From Mesaphorura yosii (Eukaryota; Arthropoda; Collembola; Poduromorpha; Tullbergiidae), in assembly GCA_009869945.1 (NCBI GenBank), contig WIXG01000257.1, positions 1 to 64,000 on the forward strand: a stretch of 64,000 nt of DNA, given 5' to 3'. The notes beneath the pieces were generated by a model. It was not told the origin of the DNA and searched no databases. It saw only the letters and a list, made by a program, of their open reading frames with translations. A program made the position numbers and the translations under genes. This document shows, in pieces, positions 24,901-37,200 of this stretch (position 1 is its first letter; each line of letters starts with the position of its first letter).

Positions 24901-27900
24901 TTTGTTATTCCATACTAAAGGAATGTTGACCAAGTTTTTGCCCTCAGAGTTAGTTCATGGAATCTGCAAAATCTCGGACTTTCACGTGGGTTTGACTTGG
25001 TCGTGTCGCGTCGCGGCGGTGGCGTCGGTCGCACCGGAAATAAAATGCAATTAACACTGCTGACTGCTGTTTAGGCCTGTGAGAATGAATGAAATGCGTG
25101 GATCCGGAGCAGAAGCCAATGCATGAGTCATATTGCGTTGCGTGATGGTGATTGATTACTTTGTCGTACCAGGAATTTAAAGGCGTGAGTGTGACAAATG
25201 CAAATGCAAACACAAATACTGGAAGCTTCGAACTATCGAACTGATAATTAAATACGATACAAGCTACAAATTGCCACAGGAATTGTTGCGTGAATTGCTC
25301 AATCCGGTTCTGTCTGGCTGGCTGGTAAGCGTATTTCGAGCTCAGTTTCACGGATCCCATTCGAACTTGCAATTTAAAGTTCTTAGCATTTAGCACGTTT
25401 GGATTTGGGCTTGGACGGATTTTTATTAGTCTTCTTGTGCCGTGCCGTGCCCTTTGGAATTGTGCAAGAGTAAGTAATTCGATACGTCACCGGTTGTTAT
25501 TGCCAATTGCTGGAAATTTACCTGAAATCAATATCACGACTGGCTGCGGCTGCTCTAACCTTCAGCCTGCCTCCTTTTGTTTGCACACATATGGAAATTG
25601 AGTATGTAAATTACTCGCGATCGACAGCTCTGAATTAATGCCGATTAATACCGTGTGTGTTTGCGGATGAAATTACATCAAAAGTAAACGAAATAGCATA
25701 TGGTGCTTGGCGAAGTACTTGCGAGTTGAGTTACGCATGCCAAATGGAGACATATTTAAGCCTATTAAGTCAGTTATCAATCACCATTAGCGTTATGCCT
25801 GTCATGTTTTCCTTTTATTCTATGATTTCGACTAAATTCGGTGTAAAATGGCACCAAAAAGCTGGAAAAAGCACTTCTTCTTGCCCTTCGCTTTAATTAC
25901 TGGAAAACGTGTTCTGGACAAGATTTTCTTCCTTTTCGCCGACACTTGGTTACATTTGGGTCTTTGGAGCAATGAACTTTGACAAATTCACAGCTAAAGG
26001 CGGATATTCATGCATGTCACATGTGGGATTTGAGTTTAGAATAATGCGATGCAGTGTCACGCTGAGAAGGAGCTCCGGCTGTGGTGGCGGCGGTATTTGC
26101 TATTGCTAACACGGATCCAGCTCTTTACACTGCATTCCCTGCATGTGGCCATGACCAGACTCGACAAGCAATTCGTCAACTGGTCTGCTACCACTTCTGC
26201 TAAGAACTACTTCTACTTAGATATGATCGATTTTACTCATTTTACTTTCCTTAACCGTTAACTTATTATATTCTCTCTTCTCTCGTAAGAAGCAGAATGT
26301 AAGAATAATGTAAACATTCTTCCTGCGTGGCGTGGCTTTCGATGGCCATGGCTAGTCTTCCGTTCCAGGGAAATTTCGGCAAGAACGGCACTGCACTGCA
26401 CGATTCACACTTCGATTGTCGAAAGTAATTTTAAAAAATAACGGCGATTGTCGAAAATGACTATACGTGGATAATGACAATTGTCGAAATTTTATTATTA
26501 GCAACATTAAAACAGAAATCAATTTACTGGTAAAAATACAAGTTCAAATGTAGTGGGCTATTTTCATTTGCTATAAACGTACTTAAGTTTTTTGTCAGAG
26601 ATGAAGTACTTGCGTTATTAGGAAATCTGTGTCTTTGAATGCGTGTGTAAGCATTCTCAGTCCTGTTTTGTTCCTGAAACTCCTCAATTAAGAACCTCCA
26701 CAAGGTAAACTTATCACCGAGAATGTGTTTTCGTAATATTAGGTTCACAAAAGTGAATTCGCATAGTTTCGACAATCAGTATATCACGTTTCGACAATCG
26801 GCATGTTAATAACTTTTTATCCCGAAATCGGGGGAAAATTGAGAAAACCGTACTTTCGACAATCGCAGTTTCGACAATCGAAGTCGATACCGCACTGCAC
26901 TGCAACGAGCTTCTGAGTTAATGACATAATTCCATTACTAATAGCCTTCTACTTTCCACATCGTGCACGTACACGACCGACCCGGCCCGGTAATTGAGCG
27001 TCTTTCTCAATAACTCATTCAACAAGCTCGTCCGTCTCGCATCGCTCCGCGTCTCGTCGAGTTGAGTCTTGAGTTTTATTCTTGGACTTGACATTTCAGC
27101 AATTTTAGGCTTCTCATCTTTACTCCTTTCATCGCCGCGAAGCTAGTTTTATCTGCCTGCTAGCTGGCTGGCTTTATGAATCTGTATTGACAGTATTGAT
27201 TCAACAATTTCACAAATTCCCTCAACACGACGGCGGCCGCGGCCGCTTGCATGCGAAGGTCGACATTGAGAAGAAATGCAAGCCGGGCCGAGCCAGAATT
27301 GAATTGAGCAGACATTTCATTACTCACAAGCGAACATCATCAGCAAGACAGCCAGCAAGGGCGTATGCCATGCGTTGTTGGAAAGATTCGCTACTGCTGC
27401 GGTAATCAATCATAAAAAGACGACGCGCATGCGGACGTGAAAGGTTCGCGTTGTTCGCTTACACGGAAGGAAGAATGCTGGTCTCGTTCTCATTCTCTCA
27501 TTTTCGTTGCGTTGCAAGTCACTTCCATTAATAAAACCCTGCACAGCGTACGATGGCGGAACAGAAAATGTACACAAACAGGAACACAGAACATGAACGC
27601 AGGCAGCGTAGGCAGCGTGCAGCATGTTTTGTTATGAATGAATAGTGAATAGCAAAGGGTTAAACCGCGCTGCGCTGCTCCGACGTAAAGACGAAGTGTA
27701 ATGGAATTTTGAAGTACTTATGAAATTTATTTCACGACACGACAGCAGAAACGCGTCTGATCCGAGCCTTGCCTGCCTCGCAATGCATCATTTCGCCATG
27801 TCTTGCCTTGCCTTGCCAAATGTCAAGTGTGGGATAAAGAATTTGTGTTCGCATTTTCGGAGTGTTTACAGCCTGGAGAAGAAAGAAGCCTACTTAACGC

Positions 27901-30900
27901 CATGCCAGAACCCAGCAACCAGAAACCGAGCCTGGTAACTTGCGCCCGAAAGAGTATACTGGAAATTTGAGATTAATGGAAGCCCTTCTCACAAATTGCG
28001 AATTTCAGGCCAGAGTCAATAAAGACGTTGTAACTGTAAGTATAATGTAATGTTATTAAGGAATTAATTCAATTAGCCGTCAAAGGATAAAATCTTAATA
28101 CAAGACAAAGACGAAGCATTGTAGAACGTAGAAGAAAGATTGTAGTGAAAAAAGGCAACAATCTCCAGAGAAAGTTATTACAGCACCTCGCCTTATTCTT
28201 CTTTTGTAATTCATAATTCGCAATTTTGTGCATACAATTTTTATTTTCGCTTCAAAAGTAAAGTATGAGCTTGGACTCAGTTACACGGGCTCGATGACGA
28301 GCTCGAGCTCGCTTTGATGAGAGATTAATGGGCTTGCTTGATGAGAATGAGGGCAGACTCTCTCCTTTCAAGCATGGCATGGCTTGTGCCCATGACCGAC
28401 CTTCTTTCATCCAAACGGATGAAATCCAGACTCAATCGATTTTCTTAATCTAGTCATAAATCACAAGACACGAGTATAAGGCTTCATTCATTCATTCGTT
28501 CATTCTTCAGTATCTTCAGGCATCTTTTATTGGCTACTGTGGAGCTGCCGTGCTGCTTTGCGTCTTTCCTTGATCTCTGAACTCAAATTCAAACTCTGAT
28601 CTGCGTTTAGTTTAATTGAGTGTCTACCATTGCGTCGTCTTCTTTTTCCGCCCGTGTCTGACGCTGATAAAGATAACGACGTTTCTGGCTTAAGCCATCT
28701 GACATTGGAACCATTTCACAAAACATCTTTTTCAAATGGTGGCTCCTTTCGTGCTTTGATCATGAAAGTGCAAATGACGCTGAACTGACTTTGTGATGCG
28801 TGTCGTATCACATTGCCCCCAGGGTTGTGAAATCCCGAATTCCCTTTCCCATATTTGCGTGCAAAAACAAAAATTGACCATTCTCATCGCGTGGAGTGAT
28901 GACGTTAATGAAATGACCAAACCAAACCAAACCAATCCGGAAAGCTGGCCTGAGTCTGACTCAATTTGATTTTCTGCTCCTTTGCTCTGGAATGTAGTCA
29001 ATTTACAAGTAAATTCTCGTTTAATTTCGTATGGTAGTGAAGAATGGCGTGTAATTCGCTTTCGCGAAATTCATGCTGGACTAGTGTAAATGAAATCTGG
29101 CCAGTCAGGAGACGTGTAAAATAATAAAATTACATCACCGGTCCGTCCGGAACTGCGTGCTTGGAATCGCAAATCGCAATTGTGGGAAATGAGCACATGT
29201 CGCTGCTGATAACGAGAACGACGACTGCAGAGCAGACTGAACGAGCCTGCCTGCCTGACTTGAGGCTGAGATAGCATTTACTCAATTGCAACCGAGGACT
29301 GCGAATTATTGTGAATTCTCGAATTCACGAATTTGCAGAAGGCACTCGAAATCCTAATCGCCTAATCGCATTTTCACATTACACACTCGAACTCGCACTC
29401 GGAATCGTCGTTTTCGAGTCTGCACGAGTTTACTTGACGTGTCTGCGTCATCGTCATCTGCTGATAATGGCAAATACCCACTCACCGACGTACTTCAGCG
29501 TTAATTGACTTCACTTCTCCGCTCCACTCGACACTGCTCTGCTCTTGTCCATTAGTCAGGATATTACGTTATGAAAAGGTAAACAAAATCGCCATTCGCC
29601 AAGCTACTGTTCTGTTATGCTTTTGTGATTACTTCATAAACCGATTGAGCCTTTGATATTTGATTTTTTACTACAGATTCTCGATTCTGAGTGAGCCAGC
29701 CGGCTCGCAGAATGTGCTATATTAGCGATAAGTGCATCATTATCTCGTTTTTATGTGATTCAGTTTCACATCTGCACATTAAAAGGCAGTAAGCGAGTGG
29801 CGAATTGGTCGTAAGCAATTAACACGAGGCTCTTGACTCTTTCTTCGCGTGCACGCCTGCCATTATCGCGAATAGCGAATAGCGAATTTATTGTCTTTTA
29901 TGACTCAATTTGTATTTGTCCTATATGGGACTCGAAAACGAGCTTTCTTCGAATTCGGGTTTGAGCAAATGAGCCACAGAGCTGCAGTGTATTGATTTCT
30001 AAAAAGCATCTTTCGTCCCATCGTAACTCGCAAGCCATAAAATTGAGTTACACGGTGGAATACTCAAAATTCCTTTTAACCCCACATCCAGAGTTCCAGA
30101 GGCCAAAGTGCACTTACTTTGGGAGAAATCTTCAAGCAGGCGGCATGCGAGAGTTTTATTGCATCCAACAGTTTAATGGTTGGCTTCTGCTGCCAATAAA
30201 ACAGTCGGCCGAGTGCTCCGTCCTGATAATCGAGATCCAACACGATTCACGACTTCAAGTTGTTGTTATTCCCTTTCCCGTAAAAGTTAGCTTCAATTAG
30301 CTGACAAGCCGCCGTCATGTCTTGTCTTGTCAGGTGGTACAAATTTTTATACAGTGCGGGCCACGCAGTTAATTACAACGTTGGTCGAAAAAGTCATGTC
30401 GTGTCGTGTTTAAGAACTTGCTGGTTGCTGGTTAATTGAAATCATGCCACTTTATTCCACGTCCACACGAAAAAAAAGCCAGCCAACGCGAATGAGGTCA
30501 TCCATCGAAATGATTGACTTTGACTTTGGACTGACTGATTGGATTGACGGTCGGAGTATGAAATGAATTGCGTTAAACGTTGAATTGCAGCGTTCCGCGT
30601 TAGTCACAAATATGCACAAAATCCTGCGTCTGATGTAATCCTTTTGAATGTTTCGCGACTCGACTTGTTTTGCCCGAAGTCCTGTTCTTTTTGCTTTGCT
30701 TTTTTAAGTAACGAGCAGAAGCAAGGCTTTGGCTTGCATTTGCCTTTGCTCCACTAGAAACATGAGTCCCATTATTTTTCTCCCCGTAGACTTGTAGACT
30801 TGTTTTGCGGGAGGCAGCAGGCAGTTATTAGCATATGTCAAAGTCAAATGTCTGCAGCCATGCCATGGCCACGGTTCGTGGTCCAGGCCGACACGCGCCA

Positions 30901-33900
30901 AGTTTCCCAATTCCACGGAGAATTCACGCAATTTTCTGTTGTGGAAAATTCCGAGCCAGGAATCTGGAATTGTGAAATTCCTCTTGCACGTGTGTGGTAA
31001 ATCAAAATGCGAATGTTAATGCTCGAAATTCTTTTGTCTTGTCTTTCCAGCGGACGTTCTCTGCTGCACAGCCTCGATTTTGAACCTTTGTGGAATTTCG
31101 CTGGACCGCTATCGCGCCATCACCTCGCCCCTAGAATACTCGGCGAAAACATCGCCCAAGCGCATGCTGGCCGTCATTTTCTTCGTGTGGCTGGGCTCGG
31201 CGTGCGTCTCACTCCCGCCACTGCTCCTCCTGGGAAACATTCATTACGACGAGGATGATCCGTCAATTCCCATCTGCACTGTCTCGCAAAATTTCTGGTG
31301 AGTCTCGCACAACTTTGGCTTGTCTTTCGTATGGCAGCATGGCAGGCAAGGGATTAAGACGCTAATCACGAGCCAAGCCAAGCCAGTCAAAGAATCCAGT
31401 CTTAAGACGCAGAAACTCAGCAACAGAAAAATAGAGAAAGAAGATTCCTGAAGGAGATCGCAACTTGCAACTTTTCTTCTTTATCTTTGACTTGACTCGA
31501 CTACTTTTCTTTTGGTTTACGCCACGCGAAAGGTACAAGTCTAAGTCGAAGATTCTTAACGTATCATCATCATCGTAATCCTTCTTCGTCTTCTCGATAA
31601 ACCTTTTTCTTGATTCTCATTTCTTCTGTTTCTGTTCTCATTTTCGTTAAATATCAATTCCTTGCAAAATCTTGCATCTCTGCAAGGCTGGTGATAAAAA
31701 TAAAGACGAAAAGGCCAAGGCGCCTGTCACTCTCAACTTTCTTTCTCTGCGCTTTCTCCGGCTTTTTTCTTACTCCGCTCCTAATTGGGTGCCCTTCTCT
31801 TCTCAAAAAGGGAAATAGAAAAGAGAAATCTCATTCGCAATTCGCATGGAATTGAGTTGGTCCGCGTCGTAATGAGAGTGTGGAGCAAGAAAGAGGTGTT
31901 ACTTTCCACGCCATGTCCATCTCATCTTCATCCATCTTGCCCCACTTCATCTCATTCTCATCTTTCTCTCGGATGCTGGGGCCAAGTGGGACGGGAGGAC
32001 ATAAGAGCTCGGAAATTGCCTGGAAATCTCCACGCCATAGTGAAGTATACAATTTACTTAAGGTCTAAGCTGGGGGTTGAACTCGCGCTCAGCAGAGTAA
32101 TTCGAGTGTTGCCGTTGTCTGGAAATTGCTTCACTCTTTAATGCCCGTGTCTGTTGTGCCAGGAACCTAATGATAGATTTGGTCCACTTCTGGAGGCAGG
32201 AGCGCGGCAGACACTTTCGAGTTGATTAGGGGATGGGCTGGGCATGGGCATGGCGCAATGCATTATTATGTCGAAGTTGAGCACCAAGTCGATGACGTAA
32301 AATCTTCCTTGTTGTCCTCAAGCCAAGAAAATGCCAACTTTTTCAAGAACGCACGACTCGACAGAGAAAAGAACAAGCACAAGATGAATTTTCTTTGCGG
32401 GACGCGACTCAAAGACGAATGAGATAACTAAACCATTATTGAGTCATGCGAGGCCATGCCATGTGAGTAGGCGAACGGGGCAGTCAGGTAGACAGAGCTT
32501 CGGCACGTTTCTAATATTATGTATTAAGTTATGTCGTCGGAATTCAAAATGAGGCCATCGACGACGGCGTAGACGTGAAGAGGAAAGGGCAAGAGGAAAG
32601 GAGAAACAAGAACGACGCCTGATGGAAACGTGATTGGTGATTAATCATTTGTTTCTGTCTCAAATCGTACAAAAGTCGATTCGAGTTGAGCAGAGTCGTC
32701 TTCGCTTTTGTCAATCGCCAATCACTCCACAAATATTGTGAGACTCGAGTCACGGAGTCGGTCTGGAATCGAAATGAGGCTCATGAGACCGAATCCACAC
32801 ACTTTTATTAAGGCTTTTGGCGTTTGGCCTTTTGAGGAGCTGCGACGCTTTTGACTTTGACATCTGTAGAAAGAAAAAAAGGCCGGAGCTGGAAGCCTTA
32901 CAAGTGCTAATCGGTTTCTTCTTCCGCTTGGCGACGCAAAAACCACAAGAAGTAAGGCAAAATGCAAGGCAAGATGAAAGTCGTGCCGCGGAGGGTAAAG
33001 ACAATATGCTCGACACGACACGACACAGTTGCGTTTCGGTTTTAATCAATATCCTCATAAATGATCATCCAAAGATGCGAAATGCGAACGAGGAAGATTT
33101 TATTGCCAAAGTTGGCGTTTTTGATTACCGCACTCGCACTTATGCTGACGAAGTACGTAATTGAGATTGCGATTGCCATCTGCAAAATTCGTATGAGAGG
33201 CTTAGGTACAATTTTAGAAAACCGCTGCTCTCACTCGTGGCTCGCAACTCGCAAATTTAATAAGGTGAAAGAAATCTCTAGTATGCAATGCTGCCGCTGC
33301 TGTCTTATTCTTATTCTATTTCGCATTCCTAAACTCGATTGAGCTTGGCTTGGCTCGGGCCATTGAGCATGTAATGATCGCCTCCTCTCACGTCAGCCCT
33401 CAGCTAGCAGGCTAGCAGGACAGGCAGGCAGGCAAGCAATTCCAATCACAAAACCAAAAAATGATGCGCTTCTCGAATGTGAGCTCCGTGGCTCGTTCTT
33501 TTTGTTCGCATTTCCCCAAGGAGAGCCTTCACTCGAGCACAAGCACAAGAGAAGAATAACAATCACAATAACCATTCAGGGAATGTGAAATGGTCCCGCT
33601 TGAATTCTGCTACTGCCACTGCCTGGCTTGTAAAAGCCAGTCTTGAGAATCGCAATGTAAATAGCGAATAGGGAATCGCAATTTGCCGATTGGGTACCAA
33701 GTGAAATGAAATCGCAATGTGGCTGCGGCAGCGCCGAAGCCGAAGAAAGCCACAGACAATTAGCGCCATGTCAGTGTTCCATTTCAATGTGCGAATTTAC
33801 TAATGCGTTTTGTCTTTGCCTGTTTCTTTCTCAGGTATCAAATCTACGCGACGATGATGTCTTTCTATGTACCTCTCACGGTGATGGTCATCGTGTACGT

Positions 33901-36572
33901 GAAAATCCTGAGGGTGGTCGCCGACAAGAAGAAGGACATGACCTGGAAACACAGGCCGTCGTCCAAGGCGGTGGCGGCGCAGCAGCAGCAGCGACTCGTC
34001 AGCGTCGGCGTGCCGAATCACATCGTCAAGAACGGTAGCCACAAGGGCCAGTGCAAGACTGATCGTCTCCTCAACGCCAAAAAAAGCCAGAACCAGAACG
34101 GCGGTCCGCTTCTTCCGATGGCGACCACGCCGACGCCCGTCGCAATTCAGGCGCAGATTTCGTGCTCGGGTACGGGCACAAACCCGCAGACGACGATGGC
34201 GGTGGCGCCAACAAACGCGCCCAACGCACTGACCACGGCGTCGAGCACGCTCCATCGACTCAAAAAAGGTCAGCTTCCTTTGTTCATACGTAGTAAGTCT
34301 TGAGTTTCAAACTTTTTTATTTCTTACATGCTTCGAGACGCTTTCTTTGTTGAACTTCAATGTGAATGGAACATCTTCGAATTCGTGAATAGCGGCGCGC
34401 GGACACGTTTCGCGTTTTATAACGGCGTGCAGAAATTTTGCTCGTTTTAAAGTGGGAATGCCTTGCGAATCCATTTTTAGAGTTCACACAACGCGTTTTT
34501 GTGTCCTTCACCCATTTCAAGCCCGCGTACGCATTTACTTTTCTACTTTGCGTGTATTTGCACAAGTGTATCATTTCGCAGTTCGCACTGTGTACTCTTT
34601 CATTTTCATTGTTATTCAATGCGAGTTTGGATTTTGGGGCTTTCGGCTCAAAGTTCGGGCGATAATGCATAAAAATATTACGTGAATACGAGCCAAATGC
34701 GAGCTGCGTAAATATTTCCCATCTAAAGTCATGGTTTTCCATTTTCTTGCCATCGCATTTTAGGCATTTCGCATTTTCCATCGCGCATCTTTATGATTAT
34801 GATCATCGTGATGTATATTATTAGCCTCGACTCGACTTGACGGTTTGGCTTGACTTTGTTTGCCGCTTTAGCCTTGTTGCCCAACTTTCTTCAAGTGTAC
34901 GAAATTTTATTAAGACTCCAATAAAATTCAAGCGCGACTAATCCATGAACTTTTGCAATGCTTGCGCTGCCCCGAAAGTTTATGCTATAAACTCGGGCGG
35001 CCGGCCTTCGCCTTCGTCGTCGTGTTTTGTAAACTGGGCGGCTGACTGAGAAGCTGAGAATTGAGAATGGAACGGAATGAAAGGAGCTAAGCAGCAGCAC
35101 AACAATAATACTGCATGTAAAATTAGCCCGTATTACATAATAACGTTGGACGGTCGCCAAAATGCCAGACGCAGGCTGTTCTTTCGTCTTTCGCTGGTGC
35201 AGCCTTCGCCGGTCATGAAAAATTGGACCCGTTTGTTGTTTTTGGAGGAAAATGAAAGATTATCGCGCATTAACATTAACCAAATGACAACGCCGAATGC
35301 CGCTTGCCGTCGTAATGCCATTCGCTCGCTTCCTTTTCGAAAAACACGAGAATCCAATCAGTGACGAACGAATGCGCCGCGATAATAAATCGTATTCGCA
35401 CCCATTCGCAGTGAAGTTCAGAAAATTATGTGCGCTGCTGCTGCTTATTTTGCGATTACCACTCACTACTCACTTAAATCACAGACGATAAAATATGGAT
35501 GCTTCATTTTCTCATTTGCAGACAAATTGCTCGGGAGTCTCCGTGAACACAAGGCAAGCACGACGCTCGGCATCATCATGTCGGCATTCATAATCTGCTG
35601 GCTCCCTTTCTTCGTCCTCGCCCTCGTTCGGCCATTCTGCAGTATTTATCGTAAGTTTGACGTACCTAAAAATCAGCGACATGCAATAAACGCGAGCGAG
35701 AGTCAGTCGAATACGGTCAGGGCGCTAATTAAGACTAATGTTCGGTTCAATGGTAAATTTTTCCAAAGGCCACGCCAGCGCCCAAAGGACGAATAGCGAA
35801 TTAGCGATGGAGAACCGAATTTGTATTCAGAGTTAATCAAATTAGAGCAGAGCAGAAATTGCCTCGGCCAGTTCTAAGAAGCAGAAATCACGAGCCGAGC
35901 CGAGTCGACTGTTCAGTGTAAATAAATGTTTGACTTTAACTCGCCAAGCGAACGGACGGTTTGACGGACGTTCGCGTAAATATTTTATTCGATGTTTATG
36001 CGAAATGATGCAAGAGTTTAGCGTTCCGTGAAGTTTTTATGCACTCGCGGCTCGCTCCGAATTCCGAGCGCTGACAGGAATGTTGACAGGCAGAGGAATC
36101 GAGCACGGGCGCACGATTATGATTGACTTTGACTTTGACTCTGGTCGTAAGTCGTCGTAATCGCTGATTCCTGCTCGTGCTCTTTGCTAAATTGATTTTG
36201 CAAGTCTGCAATTTTGCTGATTTTCTCCCTTGTTTTTCTGCAGACGTGGAAATTCCAGGCTGGGTCTCATCGCTCTTTCTCTGGCTGGGCTACACGAATT
36301 CTGCCCTCAACCCCGTCATCTACGCGACACTCAACCGCGACTTTCGACGTCCGTTCAAGGAAATTCTCTGCCTGCGCTGCTCCACGCTCGACTCACTCAT
36401 GCGACGCGAATTCTACAATCAGCAGTTTGGGGACGACCCCGAAACTATGAGGCACGCAGCCAACGCCGCTAGCGCGAAATGTCGCGACGCGAACGCTGCG
36501 CTTCTGAATTCGTCATCGTCGTCCGGCAGGCGGCTGAACAATACAGAAGTGGACACTCCGACGCATCTGTAA
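21901..36572 (+). CDS. 5-HT7: 5-HT7-type serotonin receptor (class A GPCR)
   Basis: Five coding exons, 21901-22588, 31051-31297, 33835-34292, 35522-35650 and 36244-36572, join in frame to 616 residues. The start is the first ATG after an in-frame TAA at 21829. The long Ser/Tyr/Asn-rich N-terminus carries NSS glycosylation sites. Landmarks: GN in TM1; LATSD in TM2; Cys224 and Asp231 in TM3 (the amine-binding aspartate), 17 residues before DRY at 248-250; [21 protein letters not shown] across loop 2 and TM5; a long Gln/Thr-rich third loop; [14 protein letters not shown] and CWLPFF in TM6; [19 protein letters not shown] in TM7; CLRC in the tail, a likely palmitoylation site. The TM5-TM7 words match insect 5-HT7 receptors closely. 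Known family role: serotonin binding and Gs-coupled cAMP rise. DRYRAI is unusual where related receptors have a different fourth residue. Confidence 0.95.
26401..26891. mobile_element. MITE-like element with CGATTGTCGAAA repeats
   Basis: The sequence ACTTCGATTGTCGAAA (26409-26424) is repeated inverted at 26869-26884 with no mismatch. CGATTGTCGAAA or a one-base variant recurs on the plus strand at 26413, 26445 and 26478, and inverted at 26767, 26789, 26854 and 26869. All left copies point inward one way and all right copies the other. The element is flanked by identical GCACTGCACTGCA (26388-26400 and 26892-26904), a possible target duplication, although that word is itself a simple repeat seen elsewhere (near 12737). 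No protein is encoded. I cannot assign a superfamily. Confidence 0.65.
27233..27246. repeat. 14-bp GC palindrome
   Basis: GCGGCCGCGGCCGC is its own reverse complement and consists of two overlapping GCGGCCGC words in an otherwise AT-rich intron. Function unknown. Confidence 0.9.
29867..29889. repeat. GCGAATA tandem repeat
   Basis: Three tandem copies of a GCGAATA unit. The same word recurs singly or in pairs near 33668, 35790, 40450 and (inverted) 49210, so it belongs to a dispersed repeat motif of this genome. Confidence 0.7.
31298..33834 (+). other. Intron 2 of the receptor gene
   Basis: Donor G/GTGAGT after NF and the TG of the next Trp codon; acceptor TTTCTCAG. It contains (CAGG)n at 33419-33435 but no supported gene. 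The pyrimidine-rich stretch near 31500-31660 could act as a splicing signal, which I cannot test. Confidence 0.85.
33419..33435. repeat. (CAGG)n microsatellite
   Basis: About four tandem CAGG units. The same tetramer array, or its complement CCTG, recurs at 48762-48774 and 51634-51648 and in shorter form at many other places. Confidence 0.8.
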
Positions 36573-37183
36573 TGGCCGAGTAATCAATTCTAATCAAGTC
36601 AAATCAAATCAAATCATCCATCATTCTTAATCGTATTTCGCAGTGCACTAATGAATTGTCACCGATCATCATCGTGATTCGTGATTCATGAAGCCAAAGT
36701 CAATTCAAGCCAAAGTCAAAGTCAACTCTTTTTAACTTTTTATTTTCTGTGTAGCGTGTTTGTGAATGTATTTGGCATATTTTGTAATGACAGCCACTCG
36801 CGTCTCGGCGTGAAATTTTAAATTTAATTTATTGCAATTTTTCAATTTTAATATGAAATGACGGAAAATACTTCATGCGCTCGGGCGCTCGGGCTGCGTA
36901 TGAATCCACGTATGGTATTTGTTAGCTAGCGCGATTCGCACGCGAGCGACACTGTCGATATTTTACTTGTACGGTGCTTTTCGAAATATTATGAAAATCT
37001 GTGTTGTGTTACGTATTTACAAGTGTGCTATATTAGTATTAATAGAATTTATGTACGAGTACGAGTATAAACCTGTACCCTACTACAATTTGTATTGTAC
37101 ATGATGGTTTTGCCAATTTAGCATTTATTTGTGCAATTCCGTAGCGGGTGGAAATGGAAAAGAAATCGTTTCCCTATCTCGTC

Positions 37184-37200
37184 GAATAAAATAAAATAAA
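37184..37200 (+). other. Polyadenylation signals of the receptor gene
   Basis: Three overlapping AATAAA words about 610 bases after the stop are the strongest polyadenylation signal downstream. The intervening stretch is AT-rich and non-coding. Confidence 0.6.

Larger units (their letters stand above)
22589..31050 (+). other. Intron 1 of the receptor gene
   Basis: It splits the receptor in TM3 (after WVS), between donor AG/GTACGT and acceptor CTTTCCAG. The 8,462 bases hold one MITE-like element (26401-26891) and a GC-rich palindrome at 27233. The longest open frame inside (minus strand, about 24950-25396) shows no domain or splice context. No nested gene is supported. Confidence 0.85.

Noticed and set aside
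24950..25396. 148-codon minus-strand frame in receptor intron 1
   Set aside because: It is the longest frame outside the called genes, but it has no domain, no convincing splice or promoter context and mixed composition. One frame of this length by chance in 64 kb is expected.
33800..34255. 151-codon Arg/His-rich minus-strand frame
   Set aside because: It is the antisense shadow of receptor exon 3.
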